A program made the position numbers and the translations under genes. A DNA stretch of 64,000 nt from Streptomyces sp. R21 (lineage in GTDB: Bacteria > Actinomycetota > Actinomycetes > Streptomycetales > Streptomycetaceae), in the NCBI RefSeq assembly GCF_041051975.1, contig NZ_CP163435.1, positions 372,001 through 436,000 of the forward strand. Reading direction: 5' to 3'. How positions within the stretch are numbered: position 1 is the stretch's first letter; every line of letters begins with the position of its first letter. Shown here in pieces: positions 33,403-41,721 of the stretch. A model generated the notes under the pieces. That model was not told where the DNA came from. It did no database searches and saw nothing but the letters and a program-made list of their open reading frames with translations.

Positions 33403-33795
33403 GCCCTTGGCACTCCAACACCTGGCGATGCGACAGAGCGCCGCTGTTTCCCGATGCGATCTGGTCGTTGACCTGGGTACTCGTGACCGTCCCTCGGCGA
33501 CCACGAGTGACACAGACCACTCAGACTCGATGACACTCGTTCAATCTTCAGTGGCACAGGGCAGTCAGCGCCTCAGTTGGCCACTGTGCTCTTCAGTTGG
33601 CCAGTCTGGCGCTGAACCTGTCCCTTGATGCCGTGGAGATCAAATCCATCTCCGTTGTCCCGTCGCACTTCAGTTGGCGCGTTCGCAGTCCTTCGCGTCC
33701 ACGGTGGCCGATTCGTATTGGATCTTGCTTCGATCGTGGGGTTTGAGCCCTGCTCCGCCCTGTTCGCCACGCGGGGCCGGTCGTAGGCATCCGCC
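33403..33795. other. Stretch without a recognisable gene, with short repeats
   Basis: No coding motif seen. The 8-mer cagttggc occurs three times on the + strand (near 33575, 33592 and 33670) at irregular spacing, possibly an old mobile-element end or regulatory repeats. Confidence 0.35.
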
Positions 33796-34125
33796 TCAGG
33801 CCGGAACCGGTTCGGCCTCGGGGTACGGGCTGAGCATGGTGTCGAAGTAGCCCTCCGGGGCTTCCTCCAGGAAGGTCAACAGATTCTCCAGGAAGGCGCG
33901 CAGTGGGGGCGTCGCGTTGTGCCGGTCCAGGTCTTCCTGGGAGCGCCAGACCTCGTACAGGAAGAAGCGGCCGTCCTCATGCTCGTGGAGGTGGTACTGC
34001 AGGTTGCCGGGCTCTTGCCGGGTGGGTTCCACGAAAGAGGAGAGGATGCGCCGGACCTCGTCCGCGTACTCCGGCCTGGGGCTCAGGAAACCGTAGAGGG
34101 CTATGGGGCGATCTGTGTTCGTCAT
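33796..34125 (-). CDS. Antibiotic-biosynthesis-monooxygenase (ABM) domain protein
   Basis: A 109-residue ferredoxin-like-fold protein from ATG 34125. It has the ABM pattern R-P-E-Y-A-D-E-V-R-R-I-L, E-P-G-N-L-Q-Y-H-L-H-E and F-F-L-Y-E-V-W-R-S-Q-E-D-L-D-R-H. Family members are cofactor-free quinol oxygenases or heme-degrading enzymes. It is divergent from a MerR gene with a palindrome between, suggesting MerR-controlled detoxification. Confidence 0.88.
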   Translation of the reverse strand: MTNTDRPIALYGFLSPRPEYADEVRRILSSFVEPTRQEPGNLQYHLHEHEDGRFFLYEVWRSQEDLDRHNATPPLRAFLENLLTFLEEAPEGYFDTMLSPYPEAEPVPA

Positions 34126-34142
34126 GGCCCTCACGCTAAGAT

Positions 34143-34158
34143 CTCACACCAGTGTGAG
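34143..34158. promoter_or_regulatory. MerR operator candidate (7+2+7 palindrome)
   Basis: Perfect palindrome ctcacac-ca-gtgtgag, 27 bases before the MerR start and 18 bases before the ABM start. Layout is identical to 25660-25675, although the arm sequence differs. Confidence 0.6.
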
Positions 34159-34184
34159 GTTCAAGGGGATGTGGGGAGCACCAC

Positions 34185-34544
34185 ATGAAGATCGGCGAGC
34201 TCGCCGCCGCAACGGGCACCTCCGTCCGGCTGTTGCGGTACTACGAGGAGCAGGGCCTCCTGGAGTCCTACCGCCTCGACAGCGGCCACCGCCGTTACGG
34301 CGACAGCGCCCCCACCGTGGTTCGGCGCATTCGCGCGCTGCTGGACGCCGGTCTGCCGACCCGCGTCATCCGCGACCTACAGCCGTGCATTCGCCAAGAC
34401 GGCACGGTCGCCGGATGCAAGCTGGAGACCCTCCAAGCACACCTCGAGGGTCTGGACGACCGGATCTCCGCGCTATCGGAAACCCGCACCTCCCTGGCCG
34501 GGCTCATCTCCGCCACCCAGGCCCGCGAACAGATCCTCGTTTAG
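34185..34544 (+). CDS. MerR-family transcriptional regulator
   Basis: A 119-residue MerR protein: M-K-I-G-E-L-A-A-A-T-G-T-S-V-R-L-L-R-Y-Y-E-E-Q-G-L-L, then the wing (D-S-G-H-R-R-Y-G) and a dimer helix with two Cys (L-Q-P-C-I and A-G-C-K-L-E). Divergent from the ABM gene. Similar in length and Cys placement to the MerR at 25714. Confidence 0.92.
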   Translation: MKIGELAAATGTSVRLLRYYEEQGLLESYRLDSGHRRYGDSAPTVVRRIRALLDAGLPTRVIRDLQPCIRQDGTVAGCKLETLQAHLEGLDDRISALSETRTSLAGLISATQAREQILV

Positions 34545-34730
34545 GGCGGCCCATCGCCGACTTCCGCGAAAGCCAACTCGTCTGAGAACGACACCACGTC
34601 GCATTCCCCAACTATCTGGCAGCCCCGCAGGTCAGGGCCTCGCTTCCTGCCACACGGAATGCAACAGGACATCCGTGCCAGCTCTGATCGGCCCGTGGAC
34701 ACATCGTTCTGGGACGGGGAGGGTTGCGGC

Positions 34731-35145
34731 ATGGTCGACGTGCTGCTGCCCCTGGTCACGCTTGTCTTCGGCTTCTTCGCGAGCTTCCTGCTTGAGCTGT
34801 GGCGTAACCGCTGGACGGCGCAGAACCCGCGGGACGTTCGTACCGCGGAGCGTCAGCAGGCCGCTCAGCTGGAGCGAGTGGCGTTTGAACGTGAGGGGCT
34901 CCGCGCCGTACACACGGCCATTCACGACCTTCTGAGCAGGGTGAACGCGATCGCCATCCCGCTGGCGAAAGCCCAGACCGAAGGCGTGGACTGGCGTGAG
35001 AGTGATGACGGGCAGGAGCTGCGGGCAGCGGCCATGCACGCGACCGCGAGATGCAGTCATGAGTCCGCACTGCTGCTGCATCCTCCGGTGATCGAAGCGG
35101 TGGAGCGTCTGACGGCCGCCGCCTACCCGATGTACTGGACTCGCG
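34731..35145 (+). pseudogene. Membrane-anchored hypothetical protein, truncated by IS21 remnant
   Basis: ATG 34731 has GGGGAGGG upstream. The N-terminus is a single transmembrane segment (V-L-L-P-L-V-T-L-V-F-G-F-F-A-S-F-L-L) followed by a helical cytosolic region (R-T-A-E-R-Q-Q-A-A-Q-L-E-R). The frame then runs into antisense IstB sequence near 35145, so the C-terminus is lost. Family not recognised. Confidence 0.55.
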
Positions 35146-35585
35146 AGGCTGGAAGCGATCTCCAGAGTGAACCAGGACACCCGCATGTCCTTCTCGATCG
35201 CGGCCCGGGCCAGGCTCTCGGTGAAGTGACTTTTCCCTGTGCCGCTCGGGCCGGCGATCACCAGGTTCTCGGCGCGGCCCATCCATTCCAGGGTGGTCAG
35301 GGAGTTCTGCGTGGGTTCGGGGATGGTGGAGTCCTCGGCCCGCCAGGAGCCGAGGGTCTTGCCGGTCGGGAAGTTCGCCGAGTGCCAGCGAAGACGCCGC
35401 GTGGCGGCGTCGCGGCCGGTGACCTCCTCAGCTATCAGCAGCCGCAGGACCTCGGCGGGATCCCGGCGTTGCGCGCGGGCGGTGGCCAGCACGTCGGGGG
35501 CGGCTTGACGCATGTAGGGCAAGCGCATCCGGCGCATCAGCCTGTCCAACTCCTCGGACAGGGCCGGGGCCTGGGGAAACGTCAC
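35145..35585 (-). pseudogene. istB: N-terminal half of an IS21-type IstB ATPase
   Basis: From GTG 35585 (AAGGA upstream) it reads L-D-R-L-M-R-R-M-R-L-P-Y-M-R, R-D-P-A-E-V-L-R-L-L, and Walker A as A-G-P-S-G-T-G-K-S-H-F. It ends after W-F-T-L-E where unrelated sequence begins. The missing C-terminal half corresponds to the type of fragment at 8569-8778. Confidence 0.8.
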
Positions 35586-35634
35586 GGTCGTAAATTCCTT
35601 CGCTGGTCGGAGTGGGCGTCGATAGGCTCGGTGG

Positions 35635-35925
35635 GTGATTAATCTGGCGGTGCGTGGTGATCTCGGGGACGTCGTGGCTCGCGCCGAGGCCGGGGTGGAG
35701 TGGACAAATGTCTTCGCGGGCCTGGCCCCCTCAGAATTTCCGATGCTTTTCGCCCTGACCCCGTATGGGGACGCGGTGTTCAACCAGCGGCAGATGCCGC
35801 AGCTGCTGGCGGAACTCGACCGGCTTCCAGCCGCCTGTGGTGGTGAATGGGTCGCTCAGGCCCACGAGTTGTGCCAGGTCGTCGAGCGCGGGACGCACCT
35901 GTATCTGTGGTTCATCGGCGACTGA
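35635..35925 (+). CDS. Conserved small hypothetical protein
   Basis: A 96-residue protein from GTG 35635. It contains F-P-M-L-F-A-L-T-P-Y-G-D-A-V-F-N, L-L-A-E-L-D-R-L-P and ends E-R-G-T-H-L-Y-L-W-F-I-G-D. I recall this as a Streptomyces family of unknown function. It sits between IstB and IstA-like remnants on the opposite strand, either as a passenger or by later rearrangement. Confidence 0.6.
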   Translation: MINLAVRGDLGDVVARAEAGVEWTNVFAGLAPSEFPMLFALTPYGDAVFNQRQMPQLLAELDRLPAACGGEWVAQAHELCQVVERGTHLYLWFIGD

Positions 35926-35964
35926 CCCAGCCCGGCTGGGTTTCAACTGTCCTGGGGCCGTTGC

Positions 35965-36255
35965 CTACTGGCCCAGGGCCTGCCAGCCGATGGTTCCGTT
36001 CTGGACGGAGTGGGCTTCGTCCGCGCGGACGACCTCGCCGGCGGGCTTGCTGTCGGCGATGTGTCCCAGGATCGAGAGCAGATCGTCGTCGGCGAAGCGC
36101 CCGGCCGTGGCCGCAAGTCCGGGGGCTTGGTCGACTCTGCCGTTGCCCAGGACGGTGGCCAGCTCCACAGGCGCCAGCTCGAGCCGCTTGTCCACGGCGA
36201 GCACGCATCGGCGATCGACCGACCGGATGAAGTTCCTCCCACACGCTGTCAGCAC
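35965..36255 (-). pseudogene. C-terminal remnant, probably IS21 IstA-like transposase
   Basis: About 96 codons with L-E-L-A-P-V-E-L-A-T-V-L-G-N-G-R-V-D, D-D-L-L-S-I-L-G-H-I-A-D, R-A-D-E-A-H-S-V-Q-N-G-T. I associate this ending with IS21-type transposases because the IstB half lies downstream in the same orientation, but no catalytic motif is present. Confidence 0.4.
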
Positions 36256-36386
36256 GGCGCCGTGCAGCGGAACGTGCGCGGTTGGTGTTCATACGCTGCC
36301 GCCAGGAGCGCCCCGGCGAGTCGGGCCCGTGCGATGCGGGCCCGCGGCATGTGGGCTTCTTCGACTTGGCTTCTTCGACTCCAGAA

Positions 36387-37985
36387 ATGGCGGAACGCGT
36401 GAGACCGATGATCTGTGGCCGACTGCGGACCTGGGCCGCTGCTGGTGCGACACTCGCGGTTTTGGCGGGGACGGCCGCCGCCGGCCCCCCGGCGGCGGCA
36501 CACGACGACGACCTCGGGCCCGCCATCGAGGCGATCATGCACAAGCCCGGCTACGAGCACGCGCAGTGGGGCGTGCTGGAGACTGACCCGGCGAGCGGCC
36601 GGGTGATCCACTCCCGGTTCGCGAACCAGTTCTTCGTCCCCGGCTCGACGGTCAAGCTGGTCACCCTCTCGACCGCCTGGCGCACCCTCGGCCCGAACCA
36701 CCGCTTCACCACCCCCGTCATGGCGACCGGAACCCGCACCGGGTCGACGCTGCACGGGAACCTGGCTCTGGTCGCCCAGGGCGACCTGACCATGGGCGGG
36801 CGCACCAAGCCCGACGGCTCGGTGGACTACACGAATATCGACCACACCGAGGCCGCGATTCCTGGCGCCACCCTCACCCCTGAGAACCCGCTCGCCGGCA
36901 TCAACGCGATCGCCCGGCAGATCCGCGACGCCGGTATCACCAGGGTCGACGGCAACGTCATCATCGACCCCCGCCTGTTCAGGCTCCCGGCGCTGGACCC
37001 GCAGCCCACCCCGCTGATCCTCAACGACAACCTGATCGACCTGCTGACCACCCCGACCAGGCCCGGGCAGAAGGCCAACCTGTTCTGGCGCCCGAAGGTC
37101 GCGCCGTACAACGTCACCTCCAGCGTCCGGACGGTCTCCCGGGGCGGGACGACCTCCGTCAAGGTGACTGCCTCGCCCGACGGCACCCGCATCCGCCTCT
37201 CCGGCACCATCGCCGCCGGCTCGCAGCCACTGCTGCAGATCTCCGACATCCAGGACCCGAACGCCTTCGGCCGCACCGCGCTGATCGAGGCCCTCGCCCG
37301 CACCGGCGTCACCGTCACCGCGCCGCCCACCGGCCCCAACCCGCAAAAGCAGCTGCCCGCCTCCTACCGCCACAACCCCCGCGTCGCCGCGTACGTCTCC
37401 CCGCCGTACAGCCAGTACGCCAAGCTGATCCTCAAGGTCAGCCACAACCTCGGTGCCAACCTGGCCCTGTGCAACATGGCCGTCGCACGCGGCAGCAAGA
37501 ACTGCTTCGACGCGTTCCCGATCGAGCACGACTTCCTCACCAACGTCGCGCACATCGACCCAACCCAGTTCCAGCTCTCCGACGGGCGCGGCGGCACGCC
37601 GCCCGAGCGGGTCACCCCGAACGGCCTCGTCGAGCTCCTCACCTACTGGCTGCACACCCCCGACGCCAAGGCCTTCCGCAGGCTGCTCCCGATCCTCGGC
37701 GTCGACGGCTCGAACGGGATCTCCTGCACAACGAACTGCCCGGCCAAGGGCAAGGTCTTCGCCAAGCCCGGCACCATTCTGGGTGACGACCAGCTGAATC
37801 AGCAGCTCACGGTCGCAGCCCAGAACGAGGCCGGCTACCTGCAGACCGACGACGGCCGCCTGTTGACCTTCTTCGTCGGCGTCAACGGCGCCAGCAGCCC
37901 GGACCTCCAGAGCTTCCTCAGCATCTTCAACGACGTCAACCAGGTCACCGCCCTCCTCCAGGAGCAGGCCTCGGCACACGAATAG
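36387..37985 (+). CDS. dacB: DacB-type D-Ala-D-Ala carboxypeptidase/endopeptidase (PBP4 family)
   Basis: A 532-residue secreted protein. ATG 36387 or 36408 are both plausible; either leaves a signal peptide (A-A-A-G-A-T-L-A-V-L-A-G-T-A-A-A). The S-x-x-K motif is P-G-S-T-V-K (Ser87, Lys90), S-x-N is S-H-N, and the KTG box reads A-K-P-G-T, with Pro in place of Thr. Two insert domains typical of PBP4 lie between. It cleaves peptidoglycan cross-links or terminal D-Ala outside the membrane. The upstream DNA is an IS21 remnant, so the native promoter may be gone. Confidence 0.9.
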   Translation: MAERVRPMICGRLRTWAAAGATLAVLAGTAAAGPPAAAHDDDLGPAIEAIMHKPGYEHAQWGVLETDPASGRVIHSRFANQFFVPGSTVKLVTLSTAWRTLGPNHRFTTPVMATGTRTGSTLHGNLALVAQGDLTMGGRTKPDGSVDYTNIDHTEAAIPGATLTPENPLAGINAIARQIRDAGITRVDGNVIIDPRLFRLPALDPQPTPLILNDNLIDLLTTPTRPGQKANLFWRPKVAPYNVTSSVRTVSRGGTTSVKVTASPDGTRIRLSGTIAAGSQPLLQISDIQDPNAFGRTALIEALARTGVTVTAPPTGPNPQKQLPASYRHNPRVAAYVSPPYSQYAKLILKVSHNLGANLALCNMAVARGSKNCFDAFPIEHDFLTNVAHIDPTQFQLSDGRGGTPPERVTPNGLVELLTYWLHTPDAKAFRRLLPILGVDGSNGISCTTNCPAKGKVFAKPGTILGDDQLNQQLTVAAQNEAGYLQTDDGRLLTFFVGVNGASSPDLQSFLSIFNDVNQVTALLQEQASAHE

Positions 37986-38099
37986 CACATCGCCGGAAAC
38001 CGCCGCACGACGGCCTGGTTGCGACGGTAGATCGCGGTCGACGCGCTCAGCGCGTAATGGGATGGCGATGATGTTCGGGCAGGCACGGTTCCGCTCGGT

Positions 38100-39500
38100 T
38101 CCCATAGGCCTCAACAACACGTGACTCCTCCTCGGCGTGGACACCGGGGCTTCTCGCTATGCCGGTGGGGCGTCGCGACGGGCCAGCCCGGCCCGTAGAA
38201 CGTTGAGGGCGCCCACGGTGTCCGCGTGTGCCTGGTGGCCGCACGAGAGGCAGTGGAACTTCTCCTGGGTGGGCCGGTTCTCCGCTGCGACGTGCCCGCA
38301 TGCGGGGCAGGTCCGGGAGGTGTTGCGGGGGTCCACAGCGATCACTTCCCGTCCGGCGCTCTCAGCCTTGGCGTGCAGGATCGTCAGGAACACCCCCCAT
38401 CCGGCATCCGAGATCGACTGGTTGAGCCCGGCCTTCGCTGCGGCCCCGTTGGGCAGGAAGCCGCCCGGCTGGTCGGGGTCGGGCTGCGGCTTGGGGGCCT
38501 TGACCATGGTGCGGATCTTGAGGTCTTCGTGCGCGATGACGTCGTGCGCACGGACCAGGCCGAGGGCGGTTTTGTGTGCGTGATCGAGCCGTTGGCGCCG
38601 GACTTTGCGGTGCAGGTCGGCGACCTTCTCGACGGCACGGCGGTGGTGGGCGGTGCGCTGGTCGCGGCGCACCCGCGGGAACCGGGCGAGGGCCTGCTGC
38701 GCGGCTTCGAGCCTCGCAGCAGCCTTGCGTCCGTGACGCGGGTTGGGCACGAACTCGCCGTTTGAGTCGGCGAGGAAGTTGGCTATGCCCAGGTCGATGC
38801 CGATCACACTGCCGGTCGCGGGCAGCGGTTCGGGCTGCGGCTGCTCGGCGGTGAGGATGACGTACCAGCGCCTGCCCTCACGCTTGACCGACACGGTCTT
38901 GACCTTGCCGACCACCGGCCGGTGCTGGTGGACCTTGACGTGCCCGACACCCTGAAAACGGACACGGGTCACCGGGTCGTGCGGGGTGGAGTCCCACCGG
39001 CAGCCGTCACCGTCCTTGGAGAAGCCACCGTGTTGAACCACATCGCACCACGAAAACGCGGATAACCGGGCGCCTCACCGGACTTGACCCGACGGAAGAA
39101 CCCGGCGAACGCCTTGTCCAGACGGCGAAGCGTGGCCTGCTGCGAGGAGAACGACCAGCGGCCCTGCCGTTCCGGATCGAACGCCCGGATCTCCTTGAGC
39201 TGCGCGGACTGCATCCCGTACCTGATGCTGGTCTTCGAGACCTGCCGGTAGGCGTCGCGGCGTTCCTGCAACGCGCCGTCATAGAGCGAGCAGTGATCGC
39301 GCAGCATCTCGCCGAGGGCCTGCACCTGGCGGACGGTGGGCCGCAAAAGGAACTTGTACGCACGGATCATCCGGCCCACCCCCCTTCGCTCCCTGTGTGA
39401 TCAACCTAGCGAAGGCCACTGACAACGCAGCGAACTCCGGCGCTTCGCGCCCCCGGGCCTAGGATGCGTTTCCCTCCCCGGCTGAAGCCGGGGATACCCA
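38100..39500 (-). mobile_element. IS605/IS1341-like element with TnpB only
   Basis: The tnpB gene is flanked by short imperfect hairpins instead of inverted repeats: ccccggctgaagccgggg at about 39476-39493 on the 5' side, and a degenerate gccccgg...cgagg structure near 38125-38150 on the 3' side, where a guide (omega) RNA would end. No TnpA is present, so it would rely on one elsewhere. Confidence 0.55.
38157..39379 (-). pseudogene. tnpB: TnpB RNA-guided nuclease, frameshifted
   Basis: The first frame (39379-38969) reads A-Y-K-F-L-L-R-P-T-x-x-Q, D-H-C-S-L-Y-D-G-A-L-Q-E-R-R. Near 39020 it must shift to the second frame (G-F-S-K-D-G-D-G-C-R-W), which runs to 38157. The RuvC residues survive: Asp in G-I-D-L-G-I, Glu in H-E-D-L-K-I, Asp in H-A-D-T-V-G-A-L-N. 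The zinc knuckle C-P-A-C-G...C-L-S-C-G is also intact. Only one shift separates it from a working gene. Confidence 0.85.
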
Positions 39501-39799
39501 CGCAAGATCAGAGATGGAAACCAGCGCCGTGCCCGCTCCGCTCTGCGGGGAGCCTTGCCATACAACGGGCATGAGGCCACATCACTCACGAAGAGGCTGG
39601 CCGCCGAGACGGACGCATCCCCGGCCGCCGACACCGTGCTGGTCGGCCACAGCCTTGGCGAGGTCAACGTGCGGCGTCAGTGGGGGTTGGCTCGCCCCCG
39701 GTGCTGGGCAAGGCCGGATACGCAGGGCCACGAAGCGGGCGTGCATCCGCTTGCGGCCCGAGTGACCGGTGCCGGGCCGGGAGCCCTCCCGCCACTGCA

Positions 39800-40070
39800 C
39801 CGGACGCCGGGTCCTGGTTGTCGGGGCTGGTGGGCTTCGCCGTACTGTCGCTGGTGTGCGCCGCCGCCCAGAACGAGGGCTGGCTGATCGCCAGCCGGGT
39901 CGTCCAGGGCGCCGCCGCGGCCTTCATCTTCCCCCCTGGCCGTCGTCACCGCCTACTTCCAAGACGACCGCCAGGGCCGCGCCGTGGGCACCGTCCTCGC
40001 GTTCAGCGCCATCGGCACCGCGCTCGGGCTCTTCGTCTGCGGTGCGTTCGCCGAGCACGTCGTACCGAGC
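39800..40070 (+). pseudogene. MFS transporter fragment, frameshifted
   Basis: Reads L-V-G-F-A-V-L-S-L-V-C-A-A-A-Q-N-E-G-W-L-I-A-S-R-V-V-Q-G-A-A-A-A-F. After a one-base shift near 39937 it continues V-V-T-A-Y-F-Q-D-D-R-Q-G-R-A-V-G-T-V-L-A-F-S-A-I-G-T-A-L-G. This is helices 3-5 of a drug-efflux MFS protein. Both ends are missing; a short G-H-S-L-G block upstream (39650) is another unrelated scrap. Confidence 0.65.
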
Positions 40071-40079
40071 GGTTGTGGC

Positions 40080-40658
40080 TCAGCCGCGTGGTCCTGCGCC
40101 GTGCAGGAGTGTGTCGATGACGAGTGTGGCCTGTGCATCCGGGTCCTGGGCAGCTGGATCCTTCTCTGCGCCGGGCCTGTTGAGGGCTTCGCTGAGGAGG
40201 GCGTAGTACACCTGCCGCGTCCACTCCAGGTCCGCGTCCGGGGCGAGAAGCCCCTCGCGCTGTGCCCGGTGAAGGAGTTGGACGGTGTGGGCGTCGATCT
40301 CCTCCCAGAGTGCGGCTGCGGCGGCGGTGTGGGCCGTGGCGTGGCTGAGGGTGTACCGCCAGGTGTTCTTGACCTGCATCACGTTTGCGGTCACCCGGTA
40401 CAGCGCCACGAGCGCGGGAGCGGAGTCGGGCCGGGCTTCCTCGATGGCGTCGATGAGCTGCTGCTTCGCGGAGACGGCGAGCGCCTCGAGCAGCGCCTGC
40501 CGGTTCGCGAACCGGCGGTGCACCGTGATCCTTGTCAGCCCCGCCGCCTCGGCGATCTGCTCCATGGAAGCGCCGGCGTCCTGGGCGAGGACCCGCTCGG
40601 CCGCCTCCAGAATCGCGCGCACACTGCGCTCGGCATCTGCCCGCAGTGCTCGGCCCAT
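40080..40658 (-). CDS. TetR-family repressor
   Basis: A 192-residue protein with HTH A-S-M-E-Q-I-A-E-A-A-G-L-T-R-I-T-V-H-R-R-F-A-N-R and a helical ligand domain. Divergent from the SDR at 40853; an inverted repeat lies at 40702-40726. It probably controls the SDR-hydrolase-LtrA run. Confidence 0.9.
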   Translation of the reverse strand: MGRALRADAERSVRAILEAAERVLAQDAGASMEQIAEAAGLTRITVHRRFANRQALLEALAVSAKQQLIDAIEEARPDSAPALVALYRVTANVMQVKNTWRYTLSHATAHTAAAAALWEEIDAHTVQLLHRAQREGLLAPDADLEWTRQVYYALLSEALNRPGAEKDPAAQDPDAQATLVIDTLLHGAGPRG

Positions 40659-40701
40659 GTCTGTCTCCTGTCTGGTCGTTCGCTACCTGGTCCTTTATAG
40701 A

Positions 40702-40726
40702 GGATACGCGAGCGCTACGAGTATCC
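40702..40726. promoter_or_regulatory. TetR operator candidate
   Basis: Inverted repeat ggatac / gtatcc with a 13-base spacer, 44 bases upstream of the TetR start on its strand and 127 bases before the SDR. The surrounding region is AT-rich for this window, consistent with divergent promoters. Confidence 0.45.
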
Positions 40727-40852
40727 CATTAATTGATGCTTCAATGTTGCCTCTACTTCAGAAGCTGATACATTGATGAAACCGATTGAGGGTCGCCGGA
40801 AGCGACCTCTCCGCGGCATCGCACACGCGATCCCATGAGTCAGGAGTTCGAA

Positions 40853-41671
40853 ATGGCGACGACAACACGACCGGTAGCCCTCGTGACGGGTGCGTCCTCC
40901 GGCATCGGAAAGGCGGCCGCCCTCGCGCTGGCCGCGGCGGGCTACGACGTGGTCGGCACCAGCCGCAACACCGCGCACGTCACCCCCGTGAAGGGCGTGA
41001 GCTTCCTCGGCCTCGACGTGACCAGCGATGATTCGGTGACCGACGCGGTCGGAGAGGTGATCGACCGGTTCGGGCGGATCGACGTCCTGGTCAACAACGC
41101 GGGTATCGGCTCGGCGGGCGCCGCCGAGGAGTCCTCCGCCGCGCAGGCGCAGGGCCTGTTCGACATCAACGTCTTCGGCGTCATCCGCATGACCAACGCC
41201 GTCCTGCCGCACATGCGCGCCCAGCGCAGCGGACGGATCATCAACATCTCCTCCATCGTCGGCTTCATGCCGCAGCCCTACATGGCGGTGTACGCCGCCT
41301 CCAAGCACGCTGTCGAGGGCTACTCGGAGTCCGTCGACCACGAGGTGCGCGAGTACGGCGTACGGTCCTTGCTCGTCGAACCCGCCTGGACCAACACCGC
41401 GATCGACGCGGCCAGCGTGCGGCCCGACCAGCCCCTGGACGTCTACGCCAAGCGGCGGCTCGCCTTCGAGGAGTACATGGCTGGCGCGGTCAAGGGCGGC
41501 GACGACCCCGCCGTCGTCGCCAAGGAGATCGTCGCGGCGGCCACCGACGCCAAGCCCAAGCTGCGCTACACCGCCGGCGCCATGACCGGACGCGTCCGCA
41601 CCATGCGCCGCATGGTCCCCTCCCGCATGTTCGACCAGCAGCTGCGCAAGCTCAACCACCTGCCCGCCTGA
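40853..41671 (+). CDS. Short-chain dehydrogenase/reductase
   Basis: A 272-residue SDR. ATG 40853 has AGGAG six bases upstream, favoured over ATG 40835. Motifs: T-G-A-S-S-G-I-G, N-N-A-G-I-G, catalytic I-S-S-I...Y-A-A-S-K. The T-S-R after beta-2 suggests NADP(H). The C-terminal P-A-W-T-N-T block and length fit oxidoreductases acting on retinol/steroid-like or ketone substrates. First gene of a run with the hydrolase (50-base gap) and LtrA-like gene (36-base gap). Confidence 0.92.
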   Translation: MATTTRPVALVTGASSGIGKAAALALAAAGYDVVGTSRNTAHVTPVKGVSFLGLDVTSDDSVTDAVGEVIDRFGRIDVLVNNAGIGSAGAAEESSAAQAQGLFDINVFGVIRMTNAVLPHMRAQRSGRIINISSIVGFMPQPYMAVYAASKHAVEGYSESVDHEVREYGVRSLLVEPAWTNTAIDAASVRPDQPLDVYAKRRLAFEEYMAGAVKGGDDPAVVAKEIVAAATDAKPKLRYTAGAMTGRVRTMRRMVPSRMFDQQLRKLNHLPA

Positions 41672-41721
41672 CGACTCCCAGAAGACCTCCACGACACATC
41701 GACAGGAGAGCGAACCCCGCC

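Noticed and set aside
33540..33680. CRISPR-like short repeats (cagttggc three times)
   Set aside because: Only 8 bases repeat and the spacing is irregular (about 17 and 80 bases), with no cas gene.
39555..39690. G-H-S-L-G hydrolase-like motif
   Set aside because: Fewer than 20 recognisable residues without any flanking fold; could be a scrap of a hydrolase or chance.
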